Part shown: piece by piece, positions 1 through 5,541 of the stretch
Numbering within the stretch: position 1 is the first letter of the stretch
How the letters are laid out: each line of letters opens with the position of its first letter
From: Bacteroidota bacterium
GTDB lineage: Bacteria > Bacteroidota > Bacteroidia > Chitinophagales > Chitinophagaceae
Assembly: GCA_023409975.1 (NCBI GenBank)
Contig: JAEYQO010000094.1
Coordinates: forward strand, 1-6,138
Direction: 5' to 3'
DNA: 6,138 nt
Made by a program: the position numbers and the translations under genes
The notes under the pieces: model-generated
The model's database searches: none
Seen by the model: only the letters and a program-made list of their open reading frames with translations
Told to the model about the DNA's origin: nothing

Positions 1-353
1 TTCTTAAGGATGGAGAGCATCAGGTGTTCGGTTTCTACAGAAGGACTTTTCAGCGCTTTGGCTTCGAGAACCGTTATCCTGATCACTTTTTCTGCCTGTT
101 TGGTCAGGGGGAGGCTGTTTATATTCGCGAGAGGCCGATTGCCTTTATCCTTGATCGCTTGTTCAAGCTCTTTTCGGAGGTCAAAAAGGTCAACATGCAT
201 GCTCTGAAGCACCCGTACCGCAATGCCGTCACCTTCACGGATCAGCCCCAGTAACAGGTGTTCTGTTCCTATGAAATCATTTCCGAGCCGGAGGGCTTCT
301 TCGCGACTGTAGGAGATAATCTCTTTGACTTTTGGTGAGAAGTTAGAATCCAT
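1..353 (-). CDS. clpC: ATP-dependent Clp protease ATP-binding subunit ClpC, N-terminal part (runs off left edge)
   Basis: The first 117 codons of a ClpC-type AAA+ unfoldase, which in this family feeds substrates to the ClpP peptidase in the cytoplasm. What is visible is the N-domain made of two Clp_N repeats. The first carries FIGTEHLLLGLIREGDG at residues 27-43, and the second begins around residue 83 and carries VETEHLMLSILK at 106-117. The GTEH/ETEH signatures and spacing match the ClpC N-domain, which binds substrates and adaptors. Family members are usually over 800 residues with two AAA+ modules; those parts lie left of the window. The ATG at 353 is supported by an AAGGAA Shine-Dalgarno (362-367) eight bases upstream and by protein similarity starting at once. 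The gene is divergent from the STAS gene. ClpA or ClpB are less likely because the sequence follows the ClpC N-domain closely. Confidence 0.93.
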   Translation of the reverse strand, partial: MDSNFSPKVKEIISYSREEALRLGNDFIGTEHLLLGLIREGDGIAVRVLQSMHVDLFDLRKELEQAIKDKGNRPLANINSLPLTKQAEKVIRITVLEAKALKSPSVETEHLMLSILK

Positions 354-544
354 TATTCCGTTTCCTTGTTTAGTATTAAAGTTATCAAATCACAGGGTCG
401 TTCTTTATTGCAGTTGGTTATATCGGTATCAGAACCTTTATCGTTGCTGTGCTGTCAATTAAAGTTACAAAAGAAAGCATTCGCGGAACTTGTGGTATTT
501 TTAAAGCCGATAAGTTAACAACAACCAAGTCGCCATCTGCTAAC
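354..544. promoter_or_regulatory. Divergent intergenic region between clpC and the STAS gene, weak promoter candidates
   Basis: This 191-bp gap must hold promoters for both divergent genes. For clpC (minus) the best -7-like octamer is TAACTTTA at 377-384, one mismatch from TAnnTTTG, placing a start about 20 bases before the ATG, but I see no TTG about 19 bases further upstream. For the STAS gene (plus) there are two weak candidates. One is TATCGTTG at 439-446 with TTG at 414-416 (22-bp spacer). The other is TATTTTTA at 496-503 without a good -33 element. An open frame runs through 449-544 from a GTG, but its translation is not STAS-like and is probably non-coding. No CIRCE-like or other recognisable operator is seen. 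Confidence 0.3.
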
Positions 545-922
545 ATGGAATTCAAAATTGATACCAAACCTGGTTACACCATCATTACACCGGTTTCTAA
601 CGTGATAGATGCTAATTTGACAGAGGCTATTCGCCAGAAGTGGAAAGAACTGCTGGACAGCGGCAGCCAGAACCTGATTATTGATATGCAGAATTTCATT
701 AGTGCGGAAGAAGCAGGTATCAGAAATCTGGAAGCATTACATCTTTCTTTTTATGAGACCAACCATTCGCTGGTATTTACAGAGTTTCAGGAAGAAGTAG
801 CGACAGCAATGAAAGCAACCGGTGCAGATGAAAGGCTGAATATGGCGCCGACGCTTGCAGAAGCAGTAGATATCGTAAGCATGGAGATACTGGAACGTGA
901 TTTATTCAATGAAGAATCTTAG
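545..922 (+). CDS. Small STAS-domain protein (anti-sigma factor antagonist-like), atypical phosphoacceptor site
   Basis: A 125-residue soluble protein that is a single STAS domain, the fold of SpoIIAA/RsbV-type anti-anti-sigma factors. It shows the expected order: an N-terminal strand (IDTKPGYTIITPV, 5-17), the segment VIDANLTEAIRQKWKELL (20-37), the central strand LIIDMQNF (44-51), a helix after it, and a C-terminal helix around APTLAEAVDIV (101-111). In phosphorylatable STAS proteins the central strand runs into D-S-x-G. Here the aligned residues are E55-E56-A57-G58, so no serine or threonine is available and Glu56 sits at the phosphoacceptor position. The ATG at 545 is preferred over an in-frame GTG at 449 because the domain begins immediately after it. 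No clear Shine-Dalgarno is visible. It lies 33 bp before rnz on the same strand, suggesting an operon. No sigma, anti-sigma kinase or phosphatase gene is in view, so the partner is unknown. Confidence 0.82.
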   Translation: MEFKIDTKPGYTIITPVSNVIDANLTEAIRQKWKELLDSGSQNLIIDMQNFISAEEAGIRNLEALHLSFYETNHSLVFTEFQEEVATAMKATGADERLNMAPTLAEAVDIVSMEILERDLFNEES

Positions 923-955
923 AGGGCAACAGGCTTCGCTCATTTCAGAAATTAC

Positions 956-1861
956 ATGAAGGTTACGATACTCGGAAATAATTCAGCGCTCCCGGCTTTT
1001 GGCCGGCACCCTACCGCACAGGGAGTCTCAGTGTATGGTGAAGTTGTGTTGTTTGACTGCGGTGAAGGGACGCAGGTACAGATGCAGCGGTTTGGACTGA
1101 AGTGGCGTCGACTCCAGCATATTTTTATCAGCCATCTCCATGGGGATCACTACTTCGGCCTGCCGGGGTTGATCAATAGCATGAGTCTTCTGGGGCGAAC
1201 ATTACCACTACATGTATACGCGCCTGCGCCTTTAGAGGGTTTGCTTCAGCAAATACAGGCGGTTTCCGAAAACGAACTTTGTTATCCATTCCATTTCCAC
1301 CCGTTGAAAGAAGGGGTTTCCGAACTGCTGGTTGAAAACGAATCTTTTAGTGTGAAGAGTTTTCCGGTGGAGCACCGGATACCCTGTCATGGTTTTCTTC
1401 TGGAAAGGAAGACGAGGGGTAGAAGGCTGCTTCCTGATCGCTGTCGTGAATTCGAGATTCCCGCCTATTTCTACGATCGGCTGAAGCAGGGCGAAGACTA
1501 TATCCGTCAGGATGGTACTGTGATCGCGAATGAACTGGTGACCGATGTTGGGCCCTCACCGAAGAAGTATGCATTTTGTGCGGACACCCTTTACACGGAC
1601 TCATTTCTTAAGTATATCGAGAATGTAGATGCTATGTATCATGAATGTACCTATCTGCACGAAGATGCGGAGAAGGCGGCTGACAGGTATCATAGCACGG
1701 CCAGGCAGGCGGCGGAAATTGCGAAAAAGGCTAATGCGGGTATGTTACTTCTGGGACATTTTTCCTCCCGCTACCGTGACCTGCAACCATTCCTTGAGGA
1801 AGCCAGCCAGGTATTTCCCAATGTTCAACTGGCAATGGAAGGTTCGGCTTACGAGATCTGA
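956..1861 (+). CDS. rnz: Ribonuclease Z (tRNA 3' endonuclease)
   Basis: A 301-residue zinc-dependent metallo-beta-lactamase-fold nuclease that cleaves precursor tRNAs after the discriminator base to make the 3' end; it acts in the cytoplasm, normally as a homodimer. Length fits the short bacterial RNase Z. The metal-binding set is complete: HLHGDH at 60-65, His140 in VEHRIPCHG, Asp210 in FCADT, and His268 in GHFSSRY. The early DCGEGTQ (34-40) and the HECTYLHEDA segment (229-238) with its downstream YHSTARQAAEIA are RNase Z hallmarks. Residues about 150-195 correspond to the flexible arm (exosite) that grips the tRNA. The ATG at 956 begins directly with the first beta strand (KVTILGNNSA). It is the second gene of a likely two-gene unit with the STAS gene, and its end faces the barrel-protein gene across 30 bp with no convincing terminator hairpin. 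Confidence 0.96.
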   Translation: MKVTILGNNSALPAFGRHPTAQGVSVYGEVVLFDCGEGTQVQMQRFGLKWRRLQHIFISHLHGDHYFGLPGLINSMSLLGRTLPLHVYAPAPLEGLLQQIQAVSENELCYPFHFHPLKEGVSELLVENESFSVKSFPVEHRIPCHGFLLERKTRGRRLLPDRCREFEIPAYFYDRLKQGEDYIRQDGTVIANELVTDVGPSPKKYAFCADTLYTDSFLKYIENVDAMYHECTYLHEDAEKAADRYHSTARQAAEIAKKANAGMLLLGHFSSRYRDLQPFLEEASQVFPNVQLAMEGSAYEI

Positions 1862-1891
1862 GCCCTAGAATGATTTCCGGAGGAACAGTTA

Positions 1892-2605
1892 CTATAATCC
1901 GGAGATACAAAGACCGATGGAGTAGGGAGTTACTTCAGGACCCATACCTGCGCGAAATACCTGGTTGAGGTTATAAGTTCCCAGGAGCGTGAAGTTTCCC
2001 CAGCCCAGACGGATCGTTCCGGCAAAGCGCCAGTTCTCCAGATAGCGTTTGGTGTTTACTTTGTCAACTACCTTAACGCCTTCAACATCACGGCGCCCTT
2101 TGGTGTGTGCGCCTACCAACGTACCCACACGTAGACCGGCGGCTGCTTTGAAGCCACGGTTACGATTGTCCTTATTGCCATAGAAACGCAGTTCGAAAGG
2201 CGCTTCGAGGTAAGCCGTGGTCAGTTTGAACTTTTTATAAGAATGTTCTTCCGGAATGAATCGGGCCTGTGCACCCAGTGCACCGGTATCGGTCAGTACA
2301 ATCTGCTGATCTGCGAAGTAGATATTGGAACTTCCGATACCCACACCGGCGGCAAAACTGAAATTGGATTTTCCGATAGGCCAGTCATAGCAGACATAGG
2401 CGTTGAAACCACGGCCGATCCCGGTTGTGTTGATGGAATCCGGTGTGTTTGCCCAGCCCTCATAGGTAAACTGAAGCATCACAAAATCGCGGGAGGGTTT
2501 TGAAATACTGCTGTTTTCCCGGCTGCGGCTGGTCTCCACATCCTGAGCAGAGAGGACGAAACTATTGCAGAAGAGCAGGGCAACCAGGAGGATACGTGGC
2601 TTCAT
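1892..2605 (-). CDS. Outer-membrane beta-barrel protein, PorT/OMP_b-brl-like
   Basis: A 237-residue exported protein. Residues 1-20 are a clear signal peptide (basic MKPR, hydrophobic core, then SA before Gln21, fitting signal peptidase I). After a polar linker the protein alternates short amphipathic strands and turns: FVMLQFTYEGW, FNAYVCYDW, FSFAAGVGIGSSNIYF, LTTAYLEAPFELRFYG, FKAAAGLRVGTLVG, RFAGTIRLGWGNFTLLGTYN, YSIGLCIS. The AYLEAPFELRFYG strand resembles the Y-x-E-x-P signature of PorT-like barrels common in Bacteroidota. An eight-stranded outer-membrane barrel is the natural reading, although the last residue is Leu rather than the usual aromatic. The specific role is not evident; such small barrels are often annotated only as outer-membrane beta-barrel proteins. 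The ATG at 2605 lies 17 bases after a TAGGTTTG box. The gene is divergent from the thioredoxin-fold gene. Confidence 0.85.
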   Translation of the reverse strand: MKPRILLVALLFCNSFVLSAQDVETSRSRENSSISKPSRDFVMLQFTYEGWANTPDSINTTGIGRGFNAYVCYDWPIGKSNFSFAAGVGIGSSNIYFADQQIVLTDTGALGAQARFIPEEHSYKKFKLTTAYLEAPFELRFYGNKDNRNRGFKAAAGLRVGTLVGAHTKGRRDVEGVKVVDKVNTKRYLENWRFAGTIRLGWGNFTLLGTYNLNQVFRAGMGPEVTPYSIGLCISGL

Positions 2606-2622
2606 AATTGGAAATTAGAGCG

Positions 2623-2630
2623 CAAACCTA
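2623..2630 (-). promoter_or_regulatory. Bacteroidota -7 promoter box for the barrel gene
   Basis: TAGGTTTG on the minus strand is a perfect TAnnTTTG element. It would start transcription near 2619 and give a leader of about 14 bases before the ATG at 2605. No TTG is found at the usual -33 distance, so the call rests on the -7 box and its position. Confidence 0.42.
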
Positions 2631-2714
2631 CATGAAAAAGTTTATTTGGTATTGAGTTTCAGCAGGGAAGCCCGCGCCAACAAAAGGTTAAAGTTCCGCA
2701 ACGAAGCGGGGCTG

Positions 2715-2740
2715 TTGGAACGGTATTACATATAGTTTTG
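2715..2740 (+). promoter_or_regulatory. Candidate promoter of the thioredoxin-fold gene
   Basis: TAGTTTTG at 2733-2740 is a perfect TAnnTTTG -7 element, 14 bases before the ATG at 2755. A TTG at 2715-2717 could be the -33 element, but the spacer of 15 is shorter than the usual 17-23. The predicted start near 2744 would leave a leader of about 11 bases, similar to the divergent barrel gene. Confidence 0.45.
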
Positions 2741-2754
2741 AGAAAAAGCGCTCT

Positions 2755-3255
2755 ATGAAACGATTGATCCAGCTTATTGCCATTTGCTTTTGCTTCAGCC
2801 TTTCTGCTTCCGGACAGGGTACAGATTACCGTAAAGAGGGGGCGCTCCTGCCGCCGTTTCTGCTTTCCAAACCAGGTGGCGGAACCTTTGCTAACACGCA
2901 ACTGAATACGGGTCAGCCAGTAGTAGTGGTGCTGTTTGACCCGACCTGCACAGACTGTGAACCTGTGTTCAATCTGCTCAGGGAGCAAAACGGCCAACTG
3001 GGAAATGTACAGATTGTAATGGTAGCTGCCGGAAAGAGCAGAGAGCAGGTACAGGCTTTCCTTGGCCGCATAAACGCAGGAGCCACACCCGTGTTCCGGA
3101 ATGTTGGTACTGATATGGGTAATTTCAGCAGTAAGTTCGGCGCCGGCGGGGGCATGCAGGTGCTGATCTATAATGAGAATCACCGACTGGTAAAAGTTCT
3201 TGAGGGCAGTAACCTTTCCGAACTGCTTCAGGACTATTTGTCGCAGAGCGAATAA
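2755..3255 (+). CDS. Secreted thioredoxin-fold (TlpA/redoxin-like) protein with CTDC motif
   Basis: A 166-residue protein with an N-terminal signal peptide (KR, then a hydrophobic run to about Ser19-Gly20), followed by a thioredoxin fold. The strand PVVVVLFDPTCTDCE carries the redox-type CxxC at Cys65-Cys68, in the FxPxCxxC setting typical of Bacteroidota periplasmic thiol-disulfide proteins. The following helix (VFNLLREQNG), strand VQIVMVAAG (85-93) and late strand MQVLIYNENHRLVKVLEG (134-151) complete the fold. Thioredoxins have a cis-proline at the start of that late strand; here the sequence is GAGGGMQVLIY, so the proline is absent. It probably acts in the periplasm in disulfide exchange, but the missing cis-proline makes reductase activity uncertain. 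The cytosine-rich signal core (Cys11, Cys13) has no proper lipobox. The gene has its own promoter candidate and is followed by dcd after 53 bp. Confidence 0.82.
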   Translation: MKRLIQLIAICFCFSLSASGQGTDYRKEGALLPPFLLSKPGGGTFANTQLNTGQPVVVVLFDPTCTDCEPVFNLLREQNGQLGNVQIVMVAAGKSREQVQAFLGRINAGATPVFRNVGTDMGNFSSKFGAGGGMQVLIYNENHRLVKVLEGSNLSELLQDYLSQSE

Positions 3256-3274
3256 ACCAGTGCGTGGGTGCTTG

Positions 3275-3305
3275 TTGGGGCGGGACTATGAACGTCTTAT
3301 ATTTG
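3275..3305 (+). promoter_or_regulatory. Promoter of dcd, placed for a leaderless transcript
   Basis: TTG at 3275-3277, a 20-bp spacer, and TATATTTG at 3298-3305 match the Bacteroidota housekeeping promoter (TTG-N17-23-TAnnTTTG) fully. Taking the box as centred on -7, +1 falls at about 3309, which is the A of the dcd ATG. The box lies inside the longer open frames starting at GTG 3264 or ATG 3288, so it also argues that 3309 is the real start. Confidence 0.62.
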
Positions 3306-3308
3306 GCC

Positions 3309-3845
3309 ATGATTCTGTCTGACAAGAAAATTCTGGAAGAAATTGAAAAGGGAACCATCCTGATCCGTCCCTACAGAAGGGAATGTCTAGGAAGTAATAG
3401 TTATGACGTTCATCTGGGCTCTACGCTCGCTACTTATAAAGAGCACATCCTGGACGCCAGAAAACATAATACAATAGAACATTTCGAAATCCCGGATGAA
3501 GGCTTCGTCCTCTATCCGCATATCTTTTATCTGGGCGTAACGATGGAATACACAGAATCACACGCTCATGTTCCTTTCCTTGAGGGAAAGTCCAGTACCG
3601 GACGCCTTGGGATAGATATTCATGCTACCGCCGGAAAGGGTGATGTGGGATTTTGTGGCAACTGGACGCTGGAGATTTCCGTCAAGCAACCCGTGAAAGT
3701 TTATAAAGGGATGCCCATTGGCCAACTGATCTATTTCCCGGTTGACGGAGAAATCGAAGTCAAGTATAATCAGAAAGGCAATGCCAAGTACAGCGGTCAG
3801 CCAGACCGTCCTGTCGAAAGCATGATGTGGAAGAACAAGTTTTAG
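3309..3845 (+). CDS. dcd: dCTP deaminase
   Basis: A 178-residue enzyme of the dCTP deaminase/dUTPase superfamily, which converts dCTP to dUTP (a precursor for dTMP) in the cytoplasm as a homotrimer. It opens with the family's MILSDKKILEEIEKG, then SNSYDVHLG (29-37), EGKSSTGRLG (92-101) and the GFCGNWTLEISV strand (114-125). The catalytic set of E. coli Dcd (Ser111, Arg115, Glu138) aligns with Ser95, Arg99 and Glu122 with identical spacing. KGMPIGQLIYF (133-143) and the C-terminal AKYSGQPDRP (159-168) are also conserved; the last is the lid over the nucleotide. The TAG and GF residues at 107-109 and 114-115 resemble bifunctional archaeal and mycobacterial DCD-DUT enzymes, so dUTP hydrolysis is possible. 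The start at 3309 gives the normal family length; upstream in-frame GTG 3264 and ATG 3288 add only unconserved residues across the promoter. Confidence 0.95.
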   Translation: MILSDKKILEEIEKGTILIRPYRRECLGSNSYDVHLGSTLATYKEHILDARKHNTIEHFEIPDEGFVLYPHIFYLGVTMEYTESHAHVPFLEGKSSTGRLGIDIHATAGKGDVGFCGNWTLEISVKQPVKVYKGMPIGQLIYFPVDGEIEVKYNQKGNAKYSGQPDRPVESMMWKNKF

Positions 3846-4913
3846 TCGCGTGAGTTTTCGACCCGCATCAGGATGGGGAGTGGCCTTCCCGTTTGATGGT
3901 CCAGCATCATCAGAATTTCAGAATCTACTTCGGATGTGTTAGCATCTGCAATACCACCTGCGACCGCTGCACCTATTATTCCTCCAGCATACCAACCCAT
4001 CAGAATCAGGTCTTCTCTCCCGTCAGATATTTCTGAATGATAGTAAAACTCATTCTCAAATTTGTAAATGGGTAGGTGACCGAAGCGGCTGTTCAAATAA
4101 GCTTTTCCCTCCCATACTATAGCATAATACATATGAGGCAGTTTTCTGAACTTGCCCTTTGTCCGTGGTTATCCGAGCCCGTGAAATTTCACCGTTTTTC
4201 ATGCGTACTGCTACCTTATGATCAGGCCGAAGGTTGCTGAAGCTTTCCCAACTACGATAGACACCATCCGGAAATGTCTCTGCAGTGTATAGGGGAAGTT
4301 TTGATTTCGAAATGATGTCGGTTTGTTTGAGGTCTTCGATGCCGAAGATGCTGTCAGTTTGTTTCGATGGAGAGACTGCTGCATTGGCTACGAAATCAGC
4401 AACAATCCTGTCGGTAGCTTTTAGCAGCTTCCTCGTTACATCGGTTGTGGCTCTAAGCACCACTACCGTGTCAAGAGAGACTAATTTAGTCAAGCCATCG
4501 TTTGTTTTCTCATAAAAATCTGCCCGGAACGTCAGGCGGCCAGTGGAGCCAGTAGATTGAAAAACCTCATTGAGACTAAATCGTCTCAAATGTAGCAGCA
4601 GTTCGCCCTGCTGGCCATCCTGCTGGACAATGGAAGTAAGTAGCGCATTGAATTGCTGTTCAAGTGAGGGCTTGGCGCGTAGTATCAACGGGTGATGGTC
4701 AAGACCACGTTGGATAAAACCGACGGAAGCAGTATCCGGGCGCTGATCCAGGACGCTTATTTTTTGAAACCTGCTTTTGGCGCGATCCTGATTTTGGTCT
4801 CGTAGGCGAAGCTGAAATTCTTCTATATTCAGCTGGGCGCCTGCAAAGGTGGTATTAAGGAAAATAGCCGAAAATAGCAGGATCAGGGGTTTAAGTTTCA
4901 AAAAGATCGTCAT
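3842..4913 (-). pseudogene. Exported protein of unknown function, interrupted by a one-base frameshift
   Basis: Read from the ATG at 4913, frame 1 runs to a stop at 4056-4058 and gives 285 residues, the last 30 or so of which look unnatural. The frame that becomes protein-like (LPHMYYAIVWEGKAYLN onward) runs to a stop at 3842-3844, is blocked upstream by a TAA at 4169-4171, and has only an internal ATG at 4132. Removing one base at AAAGGG (4155-4160) or AAAA (4142-4145) joins the two into a 356-residue protein. Residues 1-26 are a signal peptide ending AGA before Gln27. The middle is a mixed alpha/beta domain containing VLDQRPDTASVGF and LLKATDRIVADFV. Near the C terminus a glycine-rich GWYAGGIIGAAVAGGIA (306-322) could insert in a membrane or pack as a glycine zipper. 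I do not recognise the family. It may be a true pseudogene, a sequencing indel, or less likely a programmed shift. The more upstream ATG at 4964 is rejected because the signal peptide starts at 4913. Confidence 0.72.
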
Positions 4914-4961
4914 AATTACAAACTGGGAAGCCCGCAAGTTAAGATCTGAAGCGTGTCTGAG

Positions 4962-4969
4962 CAAACCTA
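4962..4969 (-). promoter_or_regulatory. Bacteroidota -7 promoter box for the frameshifted exported-protein gene
   Basis: TAGGTTTG on the minus strand, identical to the box before the barrel gene, lies between the LEA lipoprotein stop (4987) and the ATG at 4913. The predicted start near 4958 gives a leader of about 45 bases. It lacks a TTG at -33, and a 10-bp palindrome CGGAATTCCG (4971-4980) sits one base upstream of the box. If active, it means the gene is not solely read through from the lipoprotein gene. Confidence 0.4.
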
Positions 4970-4986
4970 TCGGAATTCCGGCACGC

Positions 4987-5439
4987 CTAGAAAACGTTGA
5001 GTTTCCGGCGACCCTGGAAGTTGATGGGGACGTTTACAAACAGACCTTTTCCGGCTTTTACATTGCCCTGCAGACGGAGTTCCACCTCCTTGTTGAAGAG
5101 AATAGACAGTGCGTTGGGAAATATATTTTTGATATCTGCCGTGAGGGTTACGGGCAGCAGAAAAGTGTCCAGACCGGGCACATCGAAAGTATTGGTAAGT
5201 GAGGCATTTCCGACAAATGTGTTATTGATGTACACATTGATATTGGCGTCCTTAAGGGTCAGTCCGAAGTTATTGGGGTTGTAGAATCTCAGGTCCATCC
5301 CCAAAGCCGGACGCTCGAGGTTCAGATTGGCCAGGCGGAAGTTCTGGACGTCCTGATATACCAGTTGACGAGGCTGAGTGCAGGATGACAACAATCCGCT
5401 AACGAAAAGAACTGCAAGTATGGAACGTATGAGGTACAT
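4987..5439 (-). CDS. LEA type 2 (WHy-domain) lipoprotein
   Basis: A 150-residue lipoprotein. The signal peptide MYLIRSILAVLFVSGLLSSC ends in a lipobox (LSSC) with the lipidated Cys20. The mature part is one LEA14/WHy-type beta-sandwich. LGMDLRFYNPNNFGLTLKD contains the hallmark NPN that starts the WHy domain; then come INVYINNTFVGNASL, a strand with a conserved proline (FDVPGLDTFLLPVTLTADI), and the final KGLFVNVPINFQGRRKLNVF. WHy/LEA2 domains are linked to desiccation and stress tolerance in plants and some bacteria, but in Bacteroidota lipoproteins the role is not established. Residues after Cys20 (TQPRQ) lack the acidic surface-export signal of Bacteroidota, so a periplasm-facing anchor is more likely. 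The ATG at 5439 is chosen over one at 5469 because it starts the signal peptide. The gene lies 73 bp upstream of the frameshifted gene, same strand. Confidence 0.86.
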   Translation of the reverse strand: MYLIRSILAVLFVSGLLSSCTQPRQLVYQDVQNFRLANLNLERPALGMDLRFYNPNNFGLTLKDANINVYINNTFVGNASLTNTFDVPGLDTFLLPVTLTADIKNIFPNALSILFNKEVELRLQGNVKAGKGLFVNVPINFQGRRKLNVF

Positions 5440-5495
5440 GGAAATGAATTTAGTAAGCGAGCACACCATTTTCGGGCCAACTTCATTATTATAAC

Positions 5496-5525
5496 AAAAA
5501 GCCGCAGGAGGAATAACCTGCGGCT
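5496..5525 (-). terminator. Intrinsic terminator of the transketolase gene
   Basis: On the minus strand AGCCGCAGG pairs with CCTGCGGCT (nine base pairs, 5517-5525 with 5500-5508, eight-base loop) and runs into TTTTTGTT. It begins 17 bases after the transketolase stop. No T-run follows on the plus strand, so it works in one direction only, insulating the lipoprotein gene from upstream transcription. Confidence 0.88.
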
Positions 5526-5541
5526 CAATGACTATCTGTTC

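Noticed and set aside
10..254. Plus-strand open frames over the clpC region
   Set aside because: They are antisense shadows of the ClpC N-domain, which is unmistakable on the minus strand.
449..544. N-terminal extension of the STAS protein from a GTG start
   Set aside because: The extra 32 residues are not STAS-like, contain AT-rich promoter-type sequence, and the domain starts right after the ATG at 545.
1347..1604. Minus-strand open frame inside rnz
   Set aside because: It lies fully opposite conserved RNase Z sequence and has no recognisable features.
1862..1891. TCCGGA-containing repeats between rnz and the barrel gene as a bidirectional terminator
   Set aside because: The arms are only six bases, are self-complementary copies far apart, and lack a T-run on either strand.
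2665..2675. GGGAAGCCCGC repeated at 4925-4935, near a second promoter region
   Set aside because: A few 11-base repeats are expected by chance in 6 kb, and the two copies sit at different distances from their -7 boxes.
2659..3183. A 174-residue minus-strand open frame opposite the thioredoxin-fold gene
   Set aside because: Its composition is not protein-like (no domain, scattered His/Cys), and the plus strand has a signal peptide, CxxC and a promoter box.
4849..5202. A 117-residue plus-strand open frame across the lipoprotein and the adjacent gap
   Set aside because: It spans the intergenic region and runs antisense to a clear lipobox and WHy-domain gene.
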